Assembly (NCBI RefSeq): GCF_033807715.1
Contig: NC_084596.1
Span: 40,565,958 to 40,629,957 of the forward strand
Direction: 5' to 3'
DNA length: 64,000 bases
Source of the DNA: Cololabis saira
Lineage: Eukaryota > Chordata > Actinopteri > Beloniformes > Belonidae
Position 1 is the stretch's first letter, and every line of letters starts with the position of its first letter. Shown piece after piece: positions 10,480 to 20,822 of the stretch. Both the position numbers and the translations under genes were made by a program. The notes beneath the pieces were generated by a model that was given only the letters and a program-made list of their open reading frames with translations, did not search any database and was not told the DNA's origin.

Positions 10480-12205
10480 GGTTGTGTTTTTTGAGGAGGG
10501 GTTTAACCACAGCTGTTTTCAGAGAATCTGGAAAAACACCTGAATGAATGGAACTGTTTACAATTCTGAGGATGTCACCAATAATACTGTCTAAAACTGT
10601 TTTGAGAAAGTGTGTTGGAATACTATCGAGTGAACATGAGGATGATGTCATCTGTGAAATTGTGTTTCGAACTTCCTCCTCATCAACTGCAGAAAAAGAT
10701 GCAAGGCTTCCCCTTGGGGGATCAGTAGGCCTGCTTGCACTCATGGCAGCGTGAGCTCCATTCACAATGCCAGCTCTGATGTTAATAATTTTGTTATCAA
10801 AGAATGATGCAAACTCATTGCATTTGGCTACAGAGGCAGGTAGTGACTGTTTGTAGGACTGAGGTGGGTTGAGAATATGTTCAATGGTGGAGAATAGGAC
10901 CCTGGGATTGTTCTTGTTCTCATTGATAATGGCAGAGAAGTGTGCCTGTCTTGCCGAGCGCCGGGCTTTGTTATATGCAGCTGTTGATGACCTGAGAATT
11001 TCTAAGTTAACAGTGAGTTTGTTTTTTCTCCAAGCACGTTCTGCTCTGCGACACTCTTTCTTGAGTGAGCACGTATGCTCATTTACCCAGGGTGTTACTC
11101 TGGAGTGATGTTTCTTTTTAGTTTTTAGAGGAGCCACTATGTTGATAGCAGATTCTATTTTTAGATTAAAATGTTGTACCAAAACGTTCACTAAGGGGGT
11201 AGAGGGCAGGGGAGTGGCGCATGCGAGATGACGAGAAAAGTCATCAGCAGCAGATGGACTAAAATAGCGTTTTTTGATAGTAATTTCTGTGTTATTTTTC
11301 TCTAAAGCAGTGGCAGTCATGTTAAAACACATCAAGTAGTGGTCTGATAGCTCTGGCCTATAGATGGTTTGGTCAATGCAAATATTCAGACCTCTAGAAA
11401 TTATCACATCCAGTGTGTGGCCGTGGTTATGAGTCGGACCCACAGTGTGCTGAATAAAATCGAAAGAGTGCAGGAGCTGAATAAAATCGATAGCCATGGT
11501 ATCTGTGGCATTGTCCAAATGCAGATTAGCATCACCTGTGATCAAAGTTCTGTCATAATCCATGCAGCAGGTTGATAAAAGTTCTGACATTTCTGTTAAA
11601 AATAGTGCTTTACTTGAGTTTGGAGGACGATAAATATTAATCATTGGCACAGAGTTTTGTGAAGCCAGTATGGTGGCCTGGTACTCAAATGATGTAAAAT
11701 TTCTAAACAACAGAGGCTTGAATTTTAAACTGTCCGAAAAGATGTTGGCTAGGCCTCCTCCTTTCTTGACCTCACGTTCTTTATGGATAAAATTAAAGTT
11801 TGGGGGACAGGCTGCGGCTAATATAACAGCACTGTCCGAGCTAAGCCATGTCTCTGTCAAGAAAATTATGTCTAGCTTCTCTTTAATAATTAAATCATTT
11901 ACAGAGGAAACCTTGTTGGTCAGTGATCTTATGTTAAATAAGGCAAGGTTTAGCTTGACAGGTGATGGGTTAATTGTAGTGGGTGGGATCAAGATGTGTG
12001 TTAAATTAGTGGCTACAACAGAGCGTTTTGAGTGCTGGGTGTGTCTGGCAGAGATTATAGTGGGAATATGGTGGGTGGCTGTAGTGTCCGTTTTTTGGTA
12101 AAATAACGTAGTGATGGTGGATGGGATATTGTTCCACAAGGGGGCAGCAGTAGCGCTGAGGGGAGTTTGTTGACTTTCGCTGGGCTGGGGGGGAGGGGGG
12201 CACAT
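10412..12205 (-). pseudogene. L2-A endonuclease and N-terminal RT region
   Basis: This 597-codon minus-strand frame is the N-terminal part of the L2-A polyprotein. Residues ~90-300 form an apurinic-type endonuclease with its catalytic set visible: Asn in LALFNIRSLTNK, Glu in IIFLTETWLSS, Asp and Asn in TLITGDANLHLD, Asp in GHTLDVIIS and Asp-His in ELSDHYLMCF. A basic linker follows (KKECRRAERAWRKNK), then the RT N-terminus ending in PLLKKHNLDPTVLGNYRPIS. At that point (about 10444) it runs into the 5' edge of L2-B and terminates after ~9 foreign residues. The original frame resumes at 7567 as NLPFLGKVLEK. I chose the upstream Met at 12205. The true start could be slightly different, as the 5' UTR is only ~55 bases. 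Confidence 0.88.
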
Positions 12206-12261
12206 TAACTGTCACTTCTCTGAAAGTGACAGTGACAAATAATGTACTATCTAATGTATAG

Positions 12262-12783
12262 ATAGTTGATTAAATAATCTTTTGGAGATATTAACATCAA
12301 ACTCAGGGATATACACACCTATTCTCACATAATCCTTTTGATTTTTTGACACATTTGGTAGTTGTAATAACTATTTCTCAAGTATACACTCGCTTTGACT
12401 CCTACTTCATTCATTCTCCATTCTTTTTTTTTGTTCCAGTATGTTCATGTCTATCTTTGCTTCTGGGAAGAGCCAAGGAGGTATATTACTCATTGGTGTG
12501 TACTTAGTGAATTCTAACGTCTCCATTCCATATATTCTCAGTCTTTCATCCCTTACTCGCCCACATTTAGCTTTCGTCTCGACTACGAATCGGGAAGGAG
12601 GGGGAAGTGACGTATGCCGTAAAGCAGTCAAAGCCGTAAAAATGTGTAGTTTTTTTAGTGTGGCAGGGTTCCTACCATGCACCTCAAAGTTACATAGTGC
12701 CAGTGAAGGCGATACAGACCTCTCAGACCATGACAGAGGTTCATTAAACCTGTTGGAAGTTGATGTTCCATCACAATGACTCT
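12262..12783 (-). mobile_element. RNase H-bearing LINE copy 2, upstream part
   Basis: The minus-strand frame around 12682-12407 reads CGRVRDERLRIYGMETLEFT and then SNIPPWLFPEAKIDMNI. A Pro-Pro-Trp spacer of this kind lies between reverse transcriptase and RNase H in I/Nimb-group LINEs. It joins the RNase H part at 5.9 kb once the L2 nest is removed. It may continue beyond the L1 insertion at 13250, but no motif is visible there. Confidence 0.6.
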
Positions 12784-13233
12784 ATGTGTAATTTTGTGTC
12801 TGAAAGCATTGAAACTGATTTCAAATTATTTTTGGAAGGATGTGTTGTTTGGTGTTTTTGACCATGTAACGATTAGAACAAAGCCAAAAGAAACATTTAT
12901 TATTAATTTGTTGATTATCAAAATTCCACATCCACAAATCCAAATTCTTACACAAAAAACCCTCTTCTTTTTTACTTTTCATTGTGAATTCAATCAGTAT
13001 CTGGACTCTATTAAGTTTTCTACAAATTCAAAAGCAATCAAAACCATAAACGTATGTAAATGTTTTGGCTTTCTGTTATAATTTCATCCCCCCTGGCTGG
13101 TTATAATGTGTTGTGCTTTTTGTTTTGTTTTTTTATTTGATTTATCCTCTTTATATGTTATAATTCAACTTGAAATTGCATAATGGGAAGATTTGTAATC
13201 ATTGTACTTCTTGCAAATGTTAAAAAAAAAAAA
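12784..13233 (+). mobile_element. L1-clade LINE 3' fragment with 16-bp target duplication
   Basis: CCATCACAATGACTCT occurs at 12768-12783 and again at 13234-13249, directly after an A-run. The plus-strand frame ends in the pattern HFNQYL-type FHCEFNQYLDSIKFSTNSKA and a stop at ~13079, as in the L1 ORF2 C-terminus of fish, followed by a ~140-bp 3' UTR and poly(A) (13222-13233). It is severely 5' truncated. Confidence 0.85.
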
Positions 13234-13249
13234 CCATCACAATGACTCT

Positions 13250-13751
13250 GGAAATATTATATTAAGGTGGAAAAACTATATAGTGTTGCTTTAAATGCAT
13301 TTAAAGCACTGCACTGCAAAAAAAAGAAATGGAGATGCCTCGTGTTTGCGTGGGGGTCGCGTTCTACGACACAACACAATCAACACTACTAAGTTCTGAG
13401 GTCTGGTGTTTGTCTGCAAACTTTTCACTGGCTGCGTTTACATGGACCATTTATTCCCCTTTTCATTCGGAATTAACGTACAATTCGATTAAAAGTTGTC
13501 ATGTAAACACCTGAAAAAACTTACATCTGAATGAAACTGTTAGCCATATTATTAACGTGGATTCTACCACACACGTGGCATTACATGAAAACAATGAGCA
13601 CATACGTTTAAACATGGTACACAACCATGATTCAAAATAATCAAACACGATAAAACAGCTAATCCACACGGACAGGTCGTGCTTGACTATGAAATAAAAG
13701 TAAAAGAATAACTTCGGGTGCTTGGAGGTTCGATTTTTGGAACCAGTACAC
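13250..13751. other. Unassigned, with a possible TIR fragment
   Basis: No coding exon is seen. GCTGCGTTTACATGGACC at 13431-13448 resembles the termini of the element at 38203-40466 (ACTACGTTTA...TAAACGTAGT), so part of the stretch may be a related transposon end. The partner end is uncertain. Confidence 0.35.
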
Positions 13752-13754
13752 TTA

Positions 13755-14151
13755 TGCCGCGTTCCATTTGTCCTCGGAAGTGGGGATTTCCCAGTTCCCA
13801 GTCGGAATTTTCAACTGGAACGCCCCTCGAAGTGGGATTTCCCACTGGGAAAGTGGGAGAGTCTTCACCACCCCCGAGTTCACATTCCAAGATGGCTGCC
13901 CCGGTTGTAAACAGTAGAAGAGAGCTCTGTAAAAATTCGTAGCACTTCATTCTAGTTTTGGTCACACTAAATCAGTCGTATACAAGTATTGTTCGGCATA
14001 TATATGCTGCTATAGTGTAATTTACATTTTTCATGTGGTATATACGAACTACAAACTTGTTTTCCTACTTTGTAACTGGAACGCTGATAACTTGGCCGTG
14101 ACGTAATTCCCAGTTCCGAGTCCCGACTTCCGAGGTAAATGGAACGCAGCA
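13755..14151. mobile_element. PIF/Harbinger-type MITE, 397 bp
   Basis: The inverted ends TGCCGCGTTCCATTTGTCCT and AGGTAAATGGAACGCAGCA pair over ~25 bases. The element is flanked by TTA on both sides (13752-13754, 14152-14154), matching the 3-bp TWA target preference of PIF/Harbinger elements. It is non-coding. It abuts the THAP-domain relic and lies just 3' of its readable part. Confidence 0.82.
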
Positions 14152-14518
14152 TTATCACACAATCCACAATAACGTGGGCAGTACTGTAACTGCACAATTT
14201 AACACAAAGCATTGCGGTATCGATACTTACAGTTTGGATTGGGACACGAATACTTGGTATTGCTCCTGGGTTCAAAGCAAGGTGCTTTGCAAATCCACTT
14301 TTATATTGACCAAGGTTGGAAAAACTTTCTTTGGAGAAATGATGCGCGCACACCAAGAAACGCTTCTTTGGCAGTATTGCTGAAGCATTACCAGCAAAAA
14401 TAAAGTCCATCCACCTGGAGCGTGTGTCTTCATTAATTCCAGTTGGGACCTTATGCAATGACTTGTGTTGATTAACGCAGCCAACAACATCACAGATTGC
14501 TTTTTCTCTTGAAGCCAT
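14152..14518 (-). pseudogene. THAP-domain (C2CH zinc finger) gene relic
   Basis: The minus-strand frame from the ATG at 14518 begins MASREKAICDVVGC and contains a complete THAP spacing: C9-x4-C14-x42-C57-x2-H60, the last pair in FLVCAHHFSKESF, plus the conserved Trp in RSRWMDFI and an NPGAIPSI segment in place of the usual AVPTIF box. THAP domains bind DNA and occur in host factors and in P-element or Kolobok-type transposases. After residue ~105 the frame loses recognisable content and then enters the Harbinger MITE. No transposase catalytic domain or second exon was found. It could be a transposase first exon left behind, or a processed fragment of a host THAP gene. The transposon origin is inferred from the surroundings. 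Confidence 0.7.
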
Positions 14519-14661
14519 ATTAGCATCAACAGACGCTATCAAAATAAACAAGGAAGGTAGAGGAGAGGAGGCAGGGAGCTGGGTGGAGGGGGCGGTGATT
14601 TAGCGGACCAGAGTGGCGAGAACGGAAGTTCAAAAAGCTGGCCGATCACGTGGTCCATGTA

Positions 14662-14915
14662 GCGCTCCATAGACATATATAAAGGCTAGATGACTCAAGG
14701 CGGAGTCTCCAGCGCCAGCGTCGTTCACTGGCGGCCATCTTGCCACAGGAGAGCTCGCCACTCATAACATTGTGTTTAATGGTGCATGTACTGCTTAAAC
14801 GTTTGTTATAACGTCAGAGATATAGCTATGACACTGCATACTTGTGAATAATTATAAACATTGAAAAATGTACTTTTGTATGAAAATAACAAGAAACAGA
14901 GTATTTATATTAAAT
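14662..14915 (+). repeat. Left arm of a ~3-kb inverted repeat
   Basis: This arm starts AGCGCTCCATAGACATATA, contains GACTCAAGGCGGAGTCTCCA, CACTGGCGGCCATCTTGCCA and TTGTGAATAATTATAAACAT, and ends TATTTATATTAAATGAA. It pairs with 17439-17752 in inverted orientation with a few indels. The left arm lacks ~44 bases present in the right. The GGCGGCCATCTTG core matches the YY1 consensus. Confidence 0.9.
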
Positions 14916-15327
14916 GAAGTCAAAGTCAAAAGTCAAAGTAGCTTTATTATCGTTTCTTCGCATGTCAGACATACAAGGAATCGAGAGGACGTTTCCCACT
15001 TCCCTCGGTGAAACATATAAAGTGCGCAGGCACAGGCACAACAGATAAAAATTTAAAAAAGATAAAGATAAAGATTTAAAAAAGAGTTCACATGAATAAA
15101 TACAACACAACACAGACATTTACTGGAACTGAGTGCAAAAGGCATTTTTTTTTTTTTTTTTTTTGTGCAGTATGTAAAAAAACAGTTTTATAAATATATA
15201 TTAAAAACAGTGAGCAGTAAATTAAGTGAATTTAAAGTGACACAGTGGTGATATTAAAAGAGGCAGTTGTTTGTTTTGTAGTCCTGAGTGTTCATGGGGG
15301 GGGGGGGGCTTTTGGGGGGATTTCAGT

Positions 15328-15924
15328 TCAGTTCCCTGCCAGTCTGGAGGATCTGGAGGATCTGGCTGGGGGGAGTGAGGGGAGAGAATTTAGCATCCTG
15401 ACAGCTTGGTATGCGAAGCTGTTACTGAGTCTGGTGGTGCGGCAACGGAGGCTCCTGTACCTTCTACCTGAGGGTAGGAGGCTGAACAGACTGTGTGCGG
15501 GGTGGCTGGTGTCGCTCGCTATCGCGATAGCTTTCCGGGTGAGGCGGGTGGTGTAAATGTCCTTCAAGGAGGGGAGTGGGGCACCTATGATCTTCCCAGC
15601 TGTGTTCACTATGCGTTGCAGTGCTTTCCTGCTGTATTCAGTACAGCTACCGCCCCACACAGTGATGCAGCTGGACAGGATGCTCTCAATGGTGCCCTGG
15701 AAGAAAGTTTTCAGGATGGGTGTGGGAGCTCTCGCTCTCTTGAGCTTGCGGAGGAAGTAAAGGCGCCGCTGGGCTTTCTTTGCCAGTGATGCAGAGTTGG
15801 TGGCCCAGGAGAGGTCCTCACTGATGTGCACCCCCAGGAATTTGGTTCCGCTGACCCGCTCCACAGCAGCACCATCGATGGTCAGTGGTGGGAGTTCAGT
15901 GTGGCCTCTCCGGAAGTCGACCAC
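15328..15924 (-). pseudogene. CR1-like RT, C-terminal domain
   Basis: The frame reads VDFRRGHTELPPLTIDGAAV, then FLGVHISEDLSWATNSASLA, AQRRLYFLRKLKRA and SPCITVW-type SILSSCITVWGGSCTEY, then HPAHSLFSLLPSGRRYRSLR. This order is the thumb/C-terminus of CR1-like fish LINE reverse transcriptase. It is disconnected from the palm domain by a duplication-like frameshift at ~15980-16020, where CTCCTGTAGTGGGTCT is repeated. Not functional as it stands. Confidence 0.85.
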
Positions 15925-15980
15925 GATCTCCTTGGTTTTGCTGACATTCAGCAGGAGGTTGTTGTCTCTGCACCACTTGG

Positions 15981-16754
15981 TCAGAAGGTTGACCTCCTTC
16001 CTGTAGTGGGTCTCCTGTAGTGGGTCTCGTTCTTGGTGATGAGACCCACCAGAGTTGTGTCGTCCGCGAACTTCACCATGTGATTGGTGCTGAAGGTTGG
16101 TGTGCAGTCGTGAGTCAGCAGGGTGAAGAGCAGGGGACTGAGCACGCAGCCTTGTGGGGCCCCTGTGCTGAGTGTGATGCTCCTTGAGGTGTTGTTGCCG
16201 ACTCTGACTGCTTGTGGCCTCTCGCTGAGGAAGTCCAGTATCCAGTTGCAGAGGGAGGCGTTGAGCCCCAGCTGGTCCAGTTTGCAGATGAGTTGTTGTG
16301 GGATTATGGTATTGAATGCTGAACTAAAGTCTATGAAAAGCATTCTCACATATGAGTCTGCTTTTTCCAGGTGGGTGAGGGCTGGGTGGAGAGCAGAGCA
16401 GATTGCATCCTCTGTGGAGCGTTTGGCTCGGTATGCAAACTGAAAGGGGTCCAGGGTGGGGGGGAGGGTGGATTTGATGTGAGCCATTACTAGCCGTTCA
16501 AAGCACTTCATGATGATGGGGGTCAGTGCCACAGGGCGGTAGTCATTAAAGCAGGATGGAGATGGTTTCTTAGGCACAGGTATGATGATGGAGGTTTTGA
16601 GATGTGATGGGACAGCAGCTTGACTCAGAGAAGTGTTGAAGATGATCGTGAAGATATCCTTAAGCTCCTCTGCGCAGTCCCTGAGAACACGGCCTGGGAT
16701 GTTGTCTGGGCCTGTTGCTTTGCGGGGGTTGATGGTGGAGAGTGTTCTCTTCAC
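15981..16754 (-). pseudogene. CR1-like RT, fingers and palm
   Basis: Motifs in order: [70 protein letters not shown], the catalytic Asp in [38 protein letters not shown] and the catalytic box [14 protein letters not shown]. All catalytic aspartates are present. The frame exits into a repeated CCTGTAGTGGGTCTC segment, a short local duplication that breaks continuity with the C-terminal frame. Confidence 0.88.
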
Positions 16755-17158
16755 ACTTTCGGCAGACAGGCACAGTGCCTGGTCGTGGGGGGGGGTGGAG
16801 TTTTCTGTGGGGTTGTGTTGTTTGTAGCTTCAAACCGTGCAAAGAAGCTGTTGAGGTCGTTCAGCAGAGAGATGTTGTCGTCGCAGGTCTGTGATGCAGG
16901 CTTGTAGTCCGTTATGGTCTGGATGCCCTGCCACAGGCTGCGCGTGTCTCTGCTGTCCTGGAAGTGGCTGGTGATCTTATTTGTATATTCCAGTTTTGCT
17001 TTTTTGATGCCACGGGACAGGTTGGCTCTCGCTGTTCTCAGGCCAGTTTTGTCCCCGGATTTGAAGGCTTTGTCTCTGGCCCTCAGCAGCCGATGAACAG
17101 CCCCTGTCTGCCATGGCTTTTTGTTAGCCCGGGTGGTGATGGTCTTGGTGTGGGTCAC
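16751..17158 (-). pseudogene. CR1-like LINE linker between endonuclease and RT
   Basis: A basic segment, TRANKKPWQTGAVHRLLRAR, then RDKAFKSGDKTGLRTARANL, KAKLEYTNKITSHFQDSRDT and RSLWQGIQTITDYK, is the usual spacer upstream of the RT fingers. The copy ends at ~17212 before any endonuclease, so it is 5' truncated. Confidence 0.8.
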
Positions 17159-17220
17159 ATCAGCTGTGCATTTACGGATGTAGGAGAAAACAGTGTCTGT
17201 AAGCTCCTATAACATATATA

Positions 17221-17400
<180 letters not shown>

Positions 17401-17438
17401 TGTAAATATAAATATTACTAAGAATACTATAGAAATAT

Positions 17439-17752
17439 TCATTTAATATAAATACCATGTCATAGCTATCTGTTTCTGGTTATTTTCATACAAAAGTACG
17501 TTTTTCAATGTTTATAATTATTCACAAGTATGTAGTGTCATAGCTATATCTCTGACGTTCATAACAAACCAAACTGTTTGAAAATCTGTCAAGAATTGAG
17601 CAAGTTAAGGTTGTTTAAGCAGTAAAGGCACCTTTAAACACAATGTTATGAGTGGCGAGCTCTCCTGTGGCAAGATGGCCGCCGGTGAACGACGCTGGAG
17701 ACTCCGCCTTGAGTCATCTAGCCTCCTATGTCTATGGAGCGCTCCCAAAGTT
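17439..17752 (-). repeat. Right arm of the ~3-kb inverted repeat
   Basis: The complement of this segment repeats the left arm (14662-14915), including GACTCAAGGCGGAGTCTCCA, the YY1-like GGCGGCCATCTTG and the terminal AGCGCTCCATAGACATA. It carries an extra ~44 bases around 17570-17615 and a short extra TAGCTATGACAT near 17460. Confidence 0.9.
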
Positions 17753-17799
17753 CCCGGAAGTGCTGGCGGGCAATTCAAAAACTTGAGGAAAACCACGAC

Positions 17800-18605
17800 A
17801 ATCAGTAAAGAATGTCAATAAATGTTTCGCTTTCGAATATTTGTATGCTTATGTTAATTGATTTGAACTCTGTTAAGTTTACTCAACCTGTACATTCTTT
17901 GACAACAATAAAATCGTAATATATCTGTTGATTTTAAACTTAAGACGTGAGTGAGGCAGACTGACAGATGACAGTGATTTTCCTACTACACAATAAGCCT
18001 GATTCACAACATATATAATCAATGTGTTCTAATAAGAAATCCGTGGAAAATAAATTAAATTCTATCTAGTTATATCACTGTTTAACTGTTACCTATTCTT
18101 CCTTATTCTTCCAGTAAGATATACTGTATGCTTGTGTTAATTGCTTTGACCTGTTGTCTCTTTGCTAAACCATGTAAATTCTGTACATTTACACGTGTGA
18201 TACTTCCTTTTTTAAGTTTCAGACTTGAGTGAGGCAGAATAACAGGTGATTAACAATAAATCTGGATTCCCAGCAGCATAATTGTCAAATTAAAAATGAA
18301 TTTGAATTAATTGCAAATAAACTGAATTCTACCATTTGCTACCTATTGTTACCTATACCTTTATAATTATATATGCTTATGTTAACTTCTAAATCTGTTA
18401 CCTTTACTAAACCATTATTTTCTCTCTCTTTTTTTTCAACTTTCAGAGTTAGGCAGACTAACAGGTGACCCACAATGATTTGTCAATTGACTACACACAA
18501 TAAGTTTGGACTTGCAACAGCATAATAACTGTATTCTAATATTTGAATTCATTGCAAATAAATTGAGTTCTATCACTATTTAACTGTTCTTGCTTATCAA
18601 ACTTA
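17800..18605. repeat. Three degenerate tandem copies of a 220-280-bp unit
   Basis: Anchors recur in the same order. GCTTATGTTAATTGATTTGA-type blocks start near 17848, 18131 and 18368. GAGTGAGGCAGACTGACAG-type blocks lie near 17948, 18227 and 18445. AAATAAATTGAATTCTATC-type blocks lie near 18045, 18310 and 18550. Each unit has a pyrimidine-rich tract and CAG before the GAGGCAGA block. Divergence between copies is visible by eye. No coding frame. Confidence 0.75.
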
Positions 18606-18731
18606 CTCTACTGATGGATGCATAGTAAATCACAGTCCTTTTTTCCCAACGCACTGAAGACCACAATGAAACAAACAGATCAGCAGCATTGCAAGCTGTT
18701 TCTGCTATGTTGTCCTTGATACAGTATTGAG

Positions 18732-18911
<180 letters not shown>

Positions 18912-19827
18912 GTGAGGTAATCACATTCAAACAATGCATTTGCACTTTTGCACACTTTCAAATACCAGACCATTAGGAAATTTGAGCTTTTTTTTATTCA
19001 AAAAATAGAAAAAAGAACAGGAAAACAATGAACAAACCAAGGGAAGTTAGGTTGCAAACTGGAGGGAAAAAATGAGAGGAAACAAACAAAAGATGTTAAT
19101 GGTAGCAAGACCTAAACAAAGTTGAATATCAGGCTGGAACAGAACAGCTGAAGCTGTTTCAGGACAGAGCTGAACCAGGGCAGAGAGTGATGCTCTGCTG
19201 TCTCTCTGCTGCTGTCTGGACTCTGCCCTCCTCCTGCAACCCAGGAGAGGAAATACAAGTATCAGCATTAGTATCAGAACTACAACAGTACACAGTAGAC
19301 TCACACACCTAGTAACTTTTACGTGATTTGGTTGTTTGCCCAGTTATAATAGTATAATGATCTCTTGAAAAAAAAAAGAAAAAGAAATCAAGTTGTCCAA
19401 TACACACCACAGTAATGACATGAATTACATTAAACAGAACCTCAGTCCTCTCTCTATAGTACTCTACGTATAGGTCCGCCACCCAACCAGATGCGCCGTT
19501 TTTGCATAATTATGCGGAACTCCCAGAAAGCACACAATACACTGAATGTTAAAAGTTCGTTTTTTTTTTGGGTGTAATTGATGTCAAGACACCCAACAAA
19601 ACACAAAAAATCAAGAAAAATGTGTTTTTAATTTCACAATCCCTTTAAAAACTTTTTTTTTCCCAAATAACGATGTTATTCAAATTAATTCATGTGGATC
19701 TCTCAGTTTGACTACTTTTTCCGCAGATTCGTGCATAAAGCATTTGTTTTTGACTGAATGGAGCAGCTGTAGACACATGCGCCGAAGCGCGTAACCTGCT
19801 TCAGACATCTGCGAAATTAAAATCTAG
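18912..19827. other. No feature recognised
   Basis: This AT-rich sequence shows no exon, transposon terminus or tandem repeat that I can support. It may contain upstream regulatory sequence of serbp1, but no motif is decisive. Confidence 0.4.
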
Positions 19828-19835
19828 ATTAATAG

Positions 19836-20608
19836 CAGTACTGGAGTTGAGGGGGGATGAGGGGGGATGAGGGGGGGATGGCATCCCCCCCTGAAATAAA
19901 TACAGTCAAAATCATCCCCCCTGTAAAACTGCCATCCCCCCTTTCCATCCATTATGTCATTTCATCAATGAATGTGGTTTTACTGATATTTCAACATTTA
20001 GAGTCATCACCAGAAAAATAACACCAGAAAAATAACTTATTTGACAATTTTCACCTGTTTCAAGTCAATTTTCACTTGAAATAAGTAGAAAAATCTATCA
20101 GTGGGACAAGATTTATCTTCTTATTACAAGCAAAAAAATCTTGTTCCACTGGCAGATTTTTTTACTTATTTCAAGTGAAAATCTACTTGAAACAGGTGAA
20201 AATTGTTGTTTTTTCCAGTGATGATTCTTGTTTTAAGTGTAATGAGATTTTTTTTACTAAAATGAGACATTTTAACTAGAAATAAGACAAATGTTCTTGT
20301 TAAGATTTTGAGTTTTTGCAGTGATCCATTTTACTTATCCTGTGAAGGACAGAGTCATATTGATAAGTTCAGAAAAGTGTTTTTTATTGTTGTGTTTTGA
20401 TGTATTTGATGTAAGCCCAGTGGATATTTAAAACTTACAGAAGGCTGCATTTAACTGCTGCTATGTCATTCCTGCAGTATTTCTGCAGGTGTTTTGGTCA
20501 GTGCTATTATTTGTAATATATTATATTATTTGTAATCAGCACAAATTATCTGTCCCCATATGATAAAATCCATCATCCCCCCTGATTTTTTTAACAACTC
20601 GAGTACTG
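19836..20608. mobile_element. hAT-type element abutting the serbp1 promoter, copy 1
   Basis: Termini are CAGTACTGGAGTTGAGGGGG and CAACTCGAGTACTG, with a perfect 8-bp duplication ATTAATAG (19828-19835, 20609-20616). The interior contains a hairpin of about 80-base arms around 20044-20215 built on TTTTCACTTGAAATAAGTAG. The right end is only 215 bases from the serbp1 start codon. An inverted sibling lies in slc35d1 intron 6 (49123-49857). Confidence 0.93.
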
Positions 20609-20616
20609 ATTAATAG

Positions 20617-20822
20617 AGAAATGAGAGCACGTTGTTATATAATGTAAATAAAAACATTGCGTCGGCGCCGCGTGCTCGCAGCACGGCAGAGATTGGTGTC
20701 CCGGATGACGCTCCGCCGGAAGAGAAGGGTCCGCTCCCGCCGCCATCTTGTTACAGCATCCGCAGACTGGTCGCGTCGAGCCTCGCAGGATCGGAGGTGA
20801 ATCCCGCCGAAGGGGCGCCATC
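20617..20822 (+). promoter_or_regulatory. serbp1: serbp1 proximal promoter and 5' UTR
   Basis: GC-rich sequence runs directly up to the start codon and contains several CpGs, ATGACGCTC at ~20705 and a CCGCCATCTTG block at ~20739-20749. That block is the complement of the YY1 core AAGATGGCGG, often found at transcription starts of housekeeping genes. A TTATATAATG segment at ~20635 could act as a TATA-like element. The exact start site cannot be placed. Regulation is inferred from motifs only. Confidence 0.6.

Larger units (their letters stand above)
5994..12261 (-). mobile_element. L2-clade LINE A, near full-length, split by a second L2
   Basis: The 3' terminus is an ATA/AATAAT microsatellite at about 5988-6009 next to the fish L2 3' UTR motif TTTATTTATATAGCACCTTT. 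Coding parts are 6262-7569 and 10444-12205, interrupted by L2 copy B. A 17-bp target duplication ATAGTTGATTAAATAAT (5977-5993, 12262-12278) brackets the whole, showing a single target-primed insertion into the RNase H-bearing LINE. Without copy B the element would be about 3.4 kb, with most of an endonuclease-plus-reverse-transcriptase frame still open. Confidence 0.85.
14916..17212 (-). mobile_element. CR1/Rex1-like LINE, 5' truncated, inside the hairpin
   Basis: The 3' terminus is a GTCAAA run (14916-14940) followed by GCTTTATTATCGTTTCTTCG. Three minus-strand frames (17158-16751, 16754-15981, 15924-15328) together encode most of the RT region, broken by small frameshifts. It sits exactly between the arms of the inverted repeat, next to a long TA array. 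Confidence 0.85.

Noticed and set aside
14652..14661. GGTCCATGTA as right end of a THAP-encoding transposon starting at 13431
   Set aside because: Only about 10 bases pair with the left sequence and no duplication is seen. Chance cannot be excluded.
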